DNA from: Pampus argenteus
Lineage: Eukaryota > Chordata > Actinopteri > Scombriformes > Stromateidae
Direction of reading: 5' to 3'
Assembly (NCBI GenBank): GCA_036937835.1
Contig: CM072879.1
Span: 990,001 to 1,054,000, forward strand
Length of the DNA stretch: 64,000 nt
Shown here: positions 52,301 to 64,000 of the stretch, piece after piece
Numbering within the stretch: the first letter of the stretch is position 1
Layout of the letters: each line of letters starts with the position of its first letter
Notes under the pieces: generated by a model
Databases searched by the model: none
What the model was told of the DNA's origin: nothing
The model's input: only the letters and a program-made list of their open reading frames with translations
Program-made: the position numbers and the translations under genes

Positions 52301-52739
52301 ACAATAGAGATAAAGACAATAGAGATAACAGTAATGACAATAGAGATAAAGAGAATGACAATAGACATAACAGGAATGACAATAGAGATAAAGACAATAG
52401 AGATAAAGAGAATGACAATAAACATAACAGGAATGACAATAGAGATAAAGACAATAGAGATAAAGAGAATGACAATAGACATAACAGGAATGACAATTGA
52501 GATAAAGACAATAGAGTTAAAGAGAATGACAATAGAGATAAAGAGAATGACAATAGAGATAAAGAGAATGACAATAGACATAACAGGAATGACAATAGAG
52601 ATAAAGACAATAGAGACAAAGAGAATGACAATAGAGATAAAGACAATAGAGATAAAGAGAATGACAATAGACATAACAGGAATGACAATAGAGATAAAGA
52701 CAATAGAGATAAAGAGAATGACAATAGAAATGAAGAGAA
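49302..52739 (+). repeat. minisatellite array, 3.44 kb
   Basis: Copy of 45,010-48,462, with AATAGACATAACAGG where the first copy has AATAGATATAACAGG (46,276) and one C module fewer near 52,500. Confidence 0.92.
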
Positions 52740-52882
52740 TTAAAACCGCAAGCGGTGTTGTAGTCCCTCGCTCATGCCGCCCGCCGCTGCCCGACGTGTT
52801 ACAGAGGTGCTGCAACGCTTGAAAAATAAATGCGGCTGTGAGAAATGCAGGAATCTGTAGGATTTCAATAGGTTTTCAATAG
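52740..52882 (+). repeat. GC-rich cassette 23 (T-type)
   Basis: T-type. The next D module reads GACATAAGAGG, a private change. Confidence 0.9.
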
Positions 52883-53962
52883 AGATAAAGAGAATGACAA
52901 TAGACATAAGAGGAATGACAATTGAGATAAAGACAATAGAGATAAAGAGAACGACAATAGAGATAAAGAGAATGACAATAGAGATAAAGAGAATGACAAT
53001 AGAGATAAAGATAATGTCAATAGAGATAAAGACAATAGAGATAAAGACAATGACAATAGAGATAAAGACACTAGAGATAACAGGAATGACAATAGAGATA
53101 AAGACAATAGACATAACAGGAATGACAATAGAGATAAAGACAATAGAGATAAAGAGAATGACAATAGAGATAAAGAGAATGACAATAGACATAACAGGAA
53201 TGACAAGAGAGATAAAGACAATAGAGATAAAGAGAATGACAATAGACATAACAGGAATGACAATTGAGATAAAGACAATAGAGATAAAGAGAACAACAAT
53301 AGAATAAAAGAGAATGACAATAGAGATAAAGAGAATGACAATAGAGATAAAGACAATAGAGATAAAGAGAATGACAATAGAGATAAAGAGAATGACAATA
53401 GACATAACAGGAATTACAATAGAGATAAAGACAATAGAGATAAAGAGAATGACAATAGAGATAAAGACAATAGAGATAAAGAGAATGACAATAGAGATAA
53501 AGACAATAGAGATAACAGTAATGACAATAGAGATAAAGAGAATGACAATAGACATAACAGGAATGACAATAGAGATAAAGACAATAGAGATAAAGAGAAT
53601 GACAATAAACATAACAGGAATGACAATAGAGATAAAGACAATAGAGATAAAGAGAATGACAATAGACATAACAGGAATGACAATTGAGATAAAGACAATA
53701 GAGATAAAGACAATAGAGTTAAAGAGAATGACAATAGAGATAAAGAGAATGACAATAGAGATAAAGAGAATGACAATAGACATAACAGGAATGACAATAG
53801 AGATAAAGACAATAGAGACAAAGAGAATGACAATAGAGATAAAGACAATAGAGATAAAGAGAATGACAATAGACATAACAGGAATGACAATAGAGATAAA
53901 GACAATAGAGATAAAGAGAATGACAATAGAGATAAAGAGAATGACAATAGAAATGAAGAGAA
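52883..53962 (+). repeat. minisatellite array, 1.08 kb
   Basis: Left part resembles 20.04-20.57 kb (AATAATGTC, GACACTAGAG, AACAACAATAG). Right part resembles 47.9-48.46 kb. Confidence 0.9.
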
Positions 53963-54105
53963 TTAAAACCGCAAGCGGTGTTGTAGTCCCTCGCTCATGC
54001 CGCCCGCCGCTGCCCGACGTGTTACAGAGGTGCTGCAACGCTTGAAAAATAAATGCGGCTGTGAGAAATGCAGGAATCTGTAGGATTTCAATAGGTTTTC
54101 AATAG
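53963..54105 (+). repeat. GC-rich cassette 24 (T-type)
   Basis: T-type with no private change seen. Confidence 0.9.
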
Positions 54106-57100
54106 AGATAAAGAGAATGACAATAGACATAACAGGAATGACAATTGAGATAAAGACAATAGAGATAAAGAGAACGACAATAGAGATAAAGAGAATGACA
54201 ATAGAGATAAAGAGAATGACAATAGAGATAAAGATAATGTCAATAGAGATAAAGACAATAGAGATAAAGACAATGACAATAGAGATAAAGACAATAGACA
54301 TAACAGGAATGACAATAGAGATAAAGACAATAGAGATAAAGAGAATGACAATAGAGATAAAGAGAATGACAATAGACATAACAGCAATGACAAGAGAGAT
54401 AAAGACAATAGAGATAAAGAGAATGACAATAGACATAACAGGAATGACAATTGAGATAAAGACAATAGAGATAAAGAGAATGACAATAGACATAACAGGA
54501 ATGACAATTGAGATAAAGACAATAGAGATAAAGAGAACGACAATAGAATAAAAGAGAATGACAATAGAGATAAAGAGAATGACAATAGAGATAAAGACAA
54601 TAGGGATAAAGACAATAGAGATAAAGATAATGACAATAGAGATAAAGACAATAGAGATAACAGGAATGACAATAGAGATAAAGAGAATGACAATAGACAT
54701 AACAGGAATGACAATAGAGATTAAGACAATAGAGATAAAGTTAATGACAATAGAGATAAAGACAATAGAGTTAAAGAGAATGACAATAGAGATAAAGAGA
54801 ATGACAATAGAGATAAAGAGAATGACAATAGACATAACAGGAATGACAATAGAGATAAAGACAATAGAGACAAAGAGAATGACAATAGAGACAAAGATAA
54901 TGACAATAGAAATAAAGACAATAGAGATAAAGAGAATGACAATAGACATAACAGGAATGACAATAGAGATAAAGACAATAGAGACAAAGAGAATGACAAT
55001 AGAGATAAAGACAATAGAGATAAAGAGAATGACAATAGACATAACAGGAATGACAATAGAGATAAAGACAATAGAGACAAAGAGAATGACAATAGAGACA
55101 AAGAGAATGACAATAGAGATAAAGACAATAGAGACAAAGAGAATGACAATAGAGATAAAGACAATAGAGATAAAGAGAATGACAATAGACATAACAGGAA
55201 TGACAATAGAGATAAAGACAATAGAGATAAAGAGAATGACAATAGAGATAAAGAGAATGACAATAGACATAACAGGAATGACAAGAGAGATAAAGACAAT
55301 AGAGATAAAGAGAATGACAATAGACATAACAGGAATGACAATTGAGATAAAGACAATAGAGATAAAGAGAATGATAATTGACATAATAGGAATGACAATT
55401 GAGATAAAGACAATAGAGATAAAGAGAATGACAATAGAGATAAAGACAATAGAGATAAAGATAATGACAATAGAGATAAAGACAATAGAGATAACAGGAA
55501 TGACAATAGAGATAAAGAGAATGACAATAGACATAACAGGAATGACAATAGAGATTAAGACAATAGAGATAAAGTTAATGACAATAGAGATAAAGACAAT
55601 AGAGTTAAAGAGAATGACAATAGAGATAAAGAGAATGACAATAGACATAACAGGAATGACAATAGAGATAAAGACAATGGAGACAAAGAGAATGACAATA
55701 GAAATAAAGACAATAGAGATAAAGAGAATGACAATAGACATAACAGGAATGACAATAGAGATAAAGACAATAGAGACAAAGAGAATGACAATAGAGATAA
55801 AGACAATAGAGATAAAGAGAATGACAATAGACATAACAGGAATGACAATAGAGATAAAGACAATAGAGATAAAGAGAACGACAATAGAGATAAAGAGAAT
55901 GACAATAGAATAAAAGAGAATGACAATAGAGATAAAGAGAACGACAATAGAGATAAAGAGAATGACAATAGAATAAAAGAGAATGACAATAGAGATAAAG
56001 AGAATGACAATAGAGATAAAGAGAATGTCAATAGAGATAAAGACAATAGAGATAAAGAGAATGACAATAAAGATAAAGACAATAGAGATAACAGGAATGA
56101 CAATAGAGATAAAGACAATGACAATAGACATAACAGGAATGACAATAGAGATAAAGACAATGACAATAGACATAACAGGAATGACAATAGAGATAAAGAC
56201 AATAGAGATAAAGAGAATGACAATAGAGATAAAGACAATAGAGATAAAGAGAATGACAATAGAGATAAAGACAATAGAGATAAAGACAATAGAGATAAAG
56301 AGAATGACAATAGAGATAAAGACAATAGAGATAAAGAGAATGACAATAGAGATAAAGACAATAGAGATAAAGACAATAGAGATAAAGAGAATGACAATAG
56401 ACATAACAAGAATGAAAATAGAGATAAAGACAATAGAGATAAAGAGAATGACAATAGAGATAAAGAGAATGACAATGGACATAACAGGAATGACAATAGA
56501 GATAAAGACAATAGAGATAAAGAGAATGACAATAGAGACAAAGAGAATGACAATAGAGATAGAGACAATAGAGATAAAGAGAATGACAATAGACATAACA
56601 GGAATGACAATAGAGATAAAGACAATAGAGACAAAGAGAGTGACAATAGAGATAAAGACAATAGAGATAAAGAGAATGACAATAGACATAACAGGAATGA
56701 CAATAGAGATAAAGACAATAGAGATAAAGAGAATGACAATAGAGATAAAGACAATAGAGATAAAGAGAATGACAATAGAGATAAAGAGAATGACAATAGA
56801 CATAACAGGAATGACAATAGAGATAAAGACAATAGAGATAAAGAGAATGACAATAGACATAACAGGAATGACAATAGAGATAAAGACAATAGAGATAAAG
56901 AGAATGAAAATAGAGATAAAGAGAATGACAATAGAGACAAAGAGAATGACAATAGAGATAAAGACAATAGAGATAAAGAGAATGACAATAGACAACAGGA
57001 ATGACAATAGAGATAAAGACAATAGAGACAAAGAGAATGACAATATAGATAAAGACAATAGAGATAAAGAGAATGACAATAGACATAACAGGAATGACAA

Positions 57101-57840
57101 TAGAGATAAAGATAATAGAGACAAAGAGAATGACAATAGAGATAAAGACAATAGAGATAAAGAGAATGACAATAGAGATAAAGACAATAGAGATAAAGAG
57201 AATGACAATAGAGATAAAGACAATAGAGATAAAGAGAATGACAATAGAGATAAAGAGAATGACAATAGACATAACAGGAATGACAATAGAGATAAAGACA
57301 ATAGAGATAAAGAGAATGACAATAGACATAACAGGAATGACAATAGAGATAAAGACAATAGAGATAAAGAGAATGAAAATAGAGATAAAGAGAATGACAA
57401 TAGACATAACAGGAATGACAATAGAGATAAAGACAATAGAGACAAAGAGAATGACAATAGAGATAAAGACAATAGAGATAAAGACAATAGAGATAAAGAG
57501 AATGACAATAAACATAACAGGAATGACAATTGAGATAAAGACAATAGAGATAAAGAGAACAACAATAGAATAAAAGAGAATGACAATAGAGATAAAGAGA
57601 ATGACAATAGAGATAAAGACAATAGAGATAAAGAGAATGACAATAGAGATAAAGAGAATGACAATAGACATAACAGGAATTACAATAGAGATAAAGACAA
57701 TAGAGATAAAGAGAATGACAATAGAGATAAAGACAACAGAGTTAAAGAGAATGACAATAGAGATAAAGAGAATGACAATAGAGATAAAGACAATAGAGAT
57801 AAAGAGAATGACAATAGAGATAAAGACAATAGAGATAACA

Positions 57841-58492
57841 GTAATGACAATAGAGATAAAGAGAATGACAATAGACATAACAGGAATGACAATAGAGATA
57901 AAGACAATAGAGATAAAGAGAATGACAATAGAGATAAAGTGAATGACAATAGAGATAAAGAGAATGACAATAGAGATAAAGAGAATGACAATGGACATAA
58001 CAGGAATGACAATAGAGATAAAGACAATAGAGATAAAGAGAATGACAATAGAGACAAAGAGAATGACAATAGAGATAGAGACAATAGAGATAAAGAGAAT
58101 GACAATAGACATAACAGGAATGACAATAGAGATAAAGACAATAGAGACAAAGAGAGTGACAATAGAGATAAAGACAATAGAGATAAAGAGAATGACAATA
58201 GACATAACAGGAATGACAATAGAGATAAAGACAATAGAGATAAAGAGAATGACAATAGAGATAAAGACAATAGAGATAAAGAGAATGACAATAGAGATAA
58301 AGAGAATGACAATAGACATAACAGGAATGACAATAGAGATAAAGACAATAGAGATAAAGAGAATGAAAATAGAGATAAAGAGAATGACAATAGAGACAAA
58401 GAGAATGACAATAGAGATAAAGACAATAGAGATAAAGAGAATGACAATAGACAACAGGAATGACAATAGAGATAAAGACAATAGAGATAACA
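57841..58492 (+). repeat. 652-bp tandem duplication, first copy
   Basis: Runs from AGTAATGAC through AAAGTGAATGAC, AATGGACATAACAGG, AATAGAGATAGAGAC and AAAGAGAGTGAC to the GACAACAGG loss at 58,451. Confidence 0.88.
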
Positions 58493-59201
58493 GTAATGAC
58501 AATAGAGATAAAGAGAATGACAATAGACATAACAGGAATGACAATAGAGATAAAGACAATAGAGATAAAGAGAATGACAATAGAGATAAAGTGAATGACA
58601 ATAGAGATAAAGAGAATGACAATAGAGATAAAGAGAATGACAATGGACATAACAGGAATGACAATAGAGATAAAGACAATAGAGATAAAGAGAATGACAA
58701 TAGAGACAAAGAGAATGACAATAGAGATAGAGACAATAGAGATAAAGAGAATGACAATAGACATAACAGGAATGACAATAGAGATAAAGACAATAGAGAC
58801 AAAGAGAGTGACAATAGAGATAAAGACAATAGAGATAAAGAGAATGACAATAGACATAACAGGAATGACAATAGAGATAAAGACAATAGAGATAAAGAGA
58901 ATGACAATAGAGATAAAGACAATAGAGATAAAGAGAATGACAATAGAGATAAAGAGAATGACAATAGACATAACAGGAATGACAATAGAGATAAAGACAA
59001 TAGAGATAAAGAGAATGACAATAGACATAACAGGAATGACAATAGAGATAAAGACAATAGAGATAAAGAGAATGAAAATAGAGATAAAGAGAATGACAAT
59101 AGAGACAAAGAGAATGACAATAGAGATAAAGACAATAGAGATAAAGAGAATGACAATAGACAACAGGAATGACAATAGAGATAAAGACAATAGAGACAAA
59201 G
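58493..59201 (+). repeat. 652-bp tandem duplication, second copy (709 bp)
   Basis: Same landmarks, but exactly 57 bp longer through one additional A-D-A-C-B unit near 59,020. Confidence 0.88.
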
Positions 59202-60551
59202 AGAATGACAATATAGATAAAGACAATAGAGATAAAGAGAATGACAATAGACATAACAGGAATGACAAGATAATAGAGACAAAGAGAATGACAATAGAGA
59301 TAAAGACAATAGAGATAAAGACAATAGAGATAAAGAGAATGACAATAGAGATAAAGACAATAGAGATAAAGAGAATGACAATAGAGATAAAGACAATAGA
59401 GATAAAGAGAATGACAATAGAGATAAAGAGAATGACAATAGACATAACAGGAATGACAATAGAGATAAAGACAATAGAGATAAAGAGAATGACAATAGAC
59501 ATAACAGGAATGACAATAGAGATAAAGACAATAGAGATAAAGAGAATGAAAATAGAGATAAAGAGAATGACAATAGACATAACAGGAATGACAATAGAGA
59601 TAAAGACAATAGAGACAAAGAGAATGACAATAGAGATAAAGACAATAGAGATAAAGACAATAGAGATAAAGAGAATGACAATAGAATAAAAGAGAATGAC
59701 AATAGAGATAAAGAGAATGACAATAGAGATAAAGACAATAGAGATAAAGAGAATGACAATAGAGATAAAGAGAATGACAATAGACATAACAGGAATTACA
59801 ATAGAGATAAAGACAATAGAGATAAAGAGAATGACAATAGAGATAAAGACAACAGAGTTAAAGAGAATGACAATAGAGATAAAGAGAATGACAATAGAGA
59901 TAAAGACAATAGAGATAAAGAGAATGACAATAGAGATAAAGACAATAGAGATAACAGTAATGACAATAGAGATAAAGAGAATGACAATAGACATAACAGG
60001 AATGACAATAGAGATAAAGACAATAGAGATAAAGAGAATGACAATAAACATAACAGGAATGACAATAGAGATAAAGACAATAGAGATAAAGAGAATGACA
60101 ATAGACATAACAGGAATGACAATTGAGATAAAGACAATAGAGTTAAAGAGAATGACAATAGAGATAAAGCGAATGACAATAGACATAACAGGAATGACAA
60201 TAGAGATAAAGACAATAGAGACAAAGAGAATGACAATAGAGATAAAGACAATAGAGATAAAGAGAATGACAATAGACATAACAGGAATGACAATAGAGAT
60301 AAAGACAATAGAGACAAAGAGAATGACAATAGAGATAAAGACAATAGAGACAAAGAGAATGACAATAGAGATAAAGACAATAGAGATAAAGAGAATGACA
60401 ATAGACATAACAGGAATGACAATAGAGATAAAGACAATAGAGATAAAGAGAATGACAATAGACATAACAGGAATGACAATAGAGATAAAGACAATAGAGA
60501 TAAAGAGAATGACAATAGAGATAAAGAGAATGACAATAGAAATGAAGAGAA

Positions 60552-60694
60552 TTAAAACCGCAAGCGGTGTTGTAGTCCCTCGCTCATGCCACCCGCCGCT
60601 GCCCGACGTGTTACAGAGGTGCTGCAACGCTTGAAAAATAAATGCGGCTGTGAGAAATGCAGGAATCTGTAGGATTTCAATAGGTTTTCAATAG
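60552..60694 (+). repeat. GC-rich cassette 25 (T-type)
   Basis: T-type with CATGCCACCCGCC, a CpG to CpA change in the core. Confidence 0.9.
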
Positions 60695-61411
60695 AGATAA
60701 AGAGAATGACAATAGACATAACAGGAATGACAATTGAGATAAAGACAATAGAGATAAAGAGAACGACAATAGAGATAAAGAGAATGACAATAGAGATAAA
60801 GAGAATGACAATAGAGATAAAGATAATGTCAATAGAGATAAAGACAATAGAGATAAAGAGAATGACAATAGAATAAAAGAGAATGAAAATAGAGATAAAG
60901 AGAATGACAATAGAGATAAAGACAATAGAGATAACAGGAATGACAATAGAGATAAAGACAATAGACATAACAGGAATGACAATAGAGATAAAGACAATAG
61001 AGATAAAGAGAATGACAATAGACATAACAGGAATGACAATAGAGATAAAGACAATAGAGATAAAGAGAATGACAATAGACATAACAGGAATGACAATAGA
61101 GATAAAGACAATAGAGACAAAGAGAATGACAATAGAGATAAAGACAATAGAGACAAAGAGAATGACAATAGAGACAAAGAGAATGACAATAGAGATAAAG
61201 ACAATAGAGACAAAGAGAATGACAATAGAGATAAAGACAATAGAGATAAAGAGAATGACAATAGACATAACAGGAATGACAATAGAGATAAAGACAATAG
61301 AGATAAAGAGAATGACAATAGACATAACAGGAATGACAATAGAGATAAAGACAATAGAGATAAAGAGAATGACAATAGAGATAAAGAGAATGACAATAGA
61401 AATGAAGAGAA
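60695..61411 (+). repeat. minisatellite array, 717 bp
   Basis: Left 0.4 kb is repeated after cassette 26 at an offset of 870 bp. Several consecutive AATAGAGACAAAGAG modules lie near 61,120-61,220. Confidence 0.92.
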
Positions 61412-61564
61412 TTAAAACCGCAAGCGGTGTTGTAGTCCCTCGCTCATGCCGCCCGCCGCTGCCCGCCGCTGCCCGACGTGTTACAGAGGTGCTGCAACGC
61501 TTGAAAAATAAATGCGGCTGTGAGAAATGCAGGAATCTGTAGGATTTCAATAGGTTTTCAATAG
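61412..61564 (+). repeat. GC-rich cassette 26 (T-type, 153 bp)
   Basis: Has a 10-bp duplication (GCTGCCCGCC twice, near 61,458-61,477). The insertion shifts the frames through the cassette. Confidence 0.9.
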
Positions 61565-63076
61565 AGATAAAGAGAATGACAATAGACATAACAGGAATGA
61601 CAATTGAGATAAAGACAATAGAGATAAAGAGAACGACAATAGAGATAAAGAGAATGACAATAGAGATAAAGAGAATGACAATAGAGATAAAGATAATGTC
61701 AATAGAGATAAAGACAATAGAGATAAAGAGAATGACAATAGAATAAAAGAGAATGAAAATAGAGATAAAGAGAATGACAATAGAGATAAAGACAATAGAG
61801 ATAACAGGAATGACAATAGAGATAAAGACAATAGACATAACAGGAATGACAATAGAGATAAAGACAATAGAGATAAAGAGAATGACAATAGACATAACAG
61901 GAATGACAATAGAGATAAAGACAATAGAGATAAAGAGAATGACAATAGACATAACAGGAATGACAATAGAGATAAAGAAAATAGAGATAAAGAGAATGAC
62001 AATAGAGATAAAGAGAATGACAATAGACATAACAGGAATGACAAGAGAGATAAAGACAATAGAGACAAAGAGAGTGACAATAGAGATAAAGACAATAGAG
62101 ATAAAGAAAATGACAATAGACATAACAGGAATGACAATAGAAATAAAGACAATAGAGATAAAGAGAATGACAATAGAGATAAAGACAATAGAGATAAAGA
62201 GAATGACAATAGACATAACAGGAATGACAATAGAGATAAATACAATAGAGATAAAGAGAACGACAATAGAGATAAAGAGAATGACAATAGAATAAAAGAG
62301 AATGACAATAGAGATAAAGAGAACGACAATAGAGATAAAGAGAATGACAATAGAATAAAAGAGAATGACAATAGAGATAAAGACAATGGAGATAAAGAGA
62401 ATGACAATAGAGATAATGACAATAGAGATAAAGAGAATGACAATAGAGATAAAGAGAATGTCAATAGAGATAAAGACAATAGAGATAAAGAGAATGACAA
62501 TAAAGATAAAGACAATAGAGATATCAGGAATGACAATAGAGATAAAGACAATGACAATAGACATAACAGGAATGACAATAGAGATAAAGACAATGACAAT
62601 AGACATAACAGGAATGACAATAGAGATAAAGACAATAGAGATAAAGAGAATGACAATAGAGATAAAGACAATAGAGATAAAGAGAATGACAATAGAGATA
62701 AAGAGAATGACAATAGACATAACAGGAATGATAATAGAGATAAAGACAATAGAGATAACAGGAATGACAATAGAGATAAAGAGAATGACAATAGACATAA
62801 CAGGAATGACAATAGAGATAAAGACAATAGAGATAAAGAGAATGACAATAGAGATAAAGACAATAGAGATAAAGAGAATGACAATAGAGATAAAGTGACT
62901 GACAATAGAGATAAAGAGAATGACAATAGACATAACAAGAATGAAAATAGATATAAAGACAATAGAGATAAAGAGAATGACGATAGAGATAAAGAGAATG
63001 ACAATGGACATAACAGGAATGACAATAGAGATAAAGACAATAGAGATGAAGAGAATGACAATAGAAATAAAGAGAA
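61565..63076 (+). repeat. minisatellite array, 1.51 kb
   Basis: Left part repeats 60.7-61.1 kb. Right part carries GATATCAGG, GTGACTGAC and AATAGATATAAAGAC variants typical of the 1.7-2.6 and 10.4-12.5 kb arrays. Confidence 0.92.
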
Positions 63077-63219
63077 TAAAAACCGCAAGCGGTGTTGTAG
63101 TCCCTCGCTCATGCCGCCCGCCGCTGCCCGACGTGTTACAGAGGTGCTGCAACGCTTGAAAAATAAATGCGGCTGTGAGAAATGCAGGAATCTGTAGGAT
63201 TTCAATAGGTTTAAAATAG
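63077..63219 (+). repeat. GC-rich cassette 27 (mixed type)
   Basis: A-type start (GAATAAAAACC) with a T-type core (CATGCCGCCC, GCAACGCTTG) and a private GGTTTAAAATAG end. Looks like an exchange product between the two cassette classes. Confidence 0.9.
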
Positions 63220-64000
63220 AGATAAAGAGAATGACAATAGACATAACAGGAATGACAATTGAGATAAAGACAATAGAGATAAAGAGAACGACAATAGAGA
63301 TAAAGAGAATGACAATAGAGATAAAGAGAATGACAATAGAGATAAAGAGAATGACAATAGAATAAAAGAGAATGAAGATAGAGATAAAGAGAATGACAAT
63401 AGAGATAAAGACAATAGAGATAACAGGAATGACAATAGAGATAAAGACAATAGACATAACAGGAATGACAATAGAGATAAAGACAATAGAGATAAAGAGA
63501 ATGACAATAGACATAACAGGAATGACAATAGAGATAAAGAAAATAGAGACAAAGAGAATGACAGTAGAGATAAAGAGAATGACAATAGACATAACAGGAA
63601 TGACAAGAGAGATAAAGACAATAGAGACAAAGAGAATGACAATAGAGACAAAGAGAGTGACAATAGAAATAAAGACAATAGAGATAAAGAAAATGACAAT
63701 AGATATAACAGGAATGACAATAGAGATAAAGACAATAGAGATAAAGAGAATGACAATAGAGATAAAGACAATAGAGATAAAGAGAATGACAATAGAGATA
63801 AAGACAATAGAGATAAAGAGAATGACAATAGAGATAAAGAAAATGACAATAGACATAACAGGAATGACAATAGAGATAAAGACAATAGAGATAAAGAGAA
63901 TGACAATAGACATAACAGGAATGACAATAGAGATAAAGACAATAGAGATAAGGAGAATGACAATAGCGATAAAGAGAATGACAATAGACATAACAGGAAT
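63220..64000 (+). repeat. minisatellite array, right edge
   Basis: Same modules with AATGAAGATAG, AATGACAGTAG and AATAGCGATAAAGAG variants. It continues past the window end. Confidence 0.92.

Larger units (their letters stand above)
48606..52882 (+). repeat. 4.29-kb tandem segment, unit 2
   Basis: Second unit, 15 bp shorter in its last third. Starts at the AGAGA junction immediately after cassette 21. Confidence 0.88.
54106..60551 (+). repeat. minisatellite array, 6.45 kb, longest uninterrupted stretch
   Basis: 54.1-57.6 kb follows 4.0-7.2 kb, sharing AATAGGGATAAAGAC (54,601), GATAATTGACATAATAGG (55,374) and AATGGAGACAAAGAG. GACAACAGG 2-bp losses lie at 56,992, 58,451 and 59,160. A 10-bp loss gives GACAAGATAATAGAG near 59,266. 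GATTAAG markers are at about 54,719 and 55,553. Confidence 0.92.

Noticed and set aside
1..64000. Telomeric repeat
   Set aside because: No TTAGGG or related unit was seen; the modules do not match any telomere motif.
1..64000. A new multi-gene biological system
   Set aside because: No gene cluster, RNA gene or defence-like module is visible; the unusual content is the repeat architecture itself.

Overview
The window looks like eukaryotic, probably teleost fish, repeat-rich DNA, and I find no credible protein-coding or RNA gene in it. The fish inference rests on retroelement tails (one with an AATTTCCCCGTTGTGGGA motif, AATAAAG and a TATCTT-type end; another reading GAAACCAATTTCGTTGCATC and then GCAATGACAA) that resemble 3' ends of fish non-LTR retrotransposons, and on a solo LTR. 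The species cannot be told from the sequence.

About 88% of the window is one purine-rich minisatellite in a constant orientation. It is built from a 6-bp module (A = AATGAC) and 15-bp modules (B = AATAGAGATAAAGAG, C = AATAGAGATAAAGAC, D = AATAGACATAACAGG, plus point variants). Every module is a multiple of three, so stop-poor reading frames run for kilobases on both strands. These frames are products of the repeat, not genes. Modules combine into a 57-bp unit (A-D-A-C-B), then into blocks of about 543-570 bp carrying a GATTAAG marker, then into segments of 4 to 14 kb.

The array is punctuated by 27 copies of a GC- and CpG-rich cassette of about 143 bp. Eight cassettes are followed 30 bp later by an AT-rich retroelement 3' tail (five of 314-316 bp, three sharing a truncation to 153 bp). 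A 602/618-bp solo LTR with a CAATA target duplication occurs twice, and a 145-bp LINE-like tail occurs once.

Layout: 1-2.6 kb is an older copy of 8.7-11.2 kb. 1.76-3.98 kb is a 1.1-kb tandem pair, followed by simple array to 7.7 kb. 7.15-15.3 kb (cassettes 3-8, LTR, three tails) is repeated at 20.5-29.0 kb with offsets of 13,375 to 13,659 bp. 26.9-35.7 kb is repeated at 35.7-43.6 kb (offset 8,826 bp). 44.3-48.6 kb is repeated at 48.6-52.9 kb (offset 4,292 bp). 52.9-64.0 kb holds further array, a 652-bp tandem pair near 58 kb, a cassette pair 860 bp apart, and a stretch (54.1-57.6 kb) matching 4.0-7.2 kb. The shared variants and exact offsets point to repeated segmental duplication and unequal exchange. 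No gene pathway or operon can be described.
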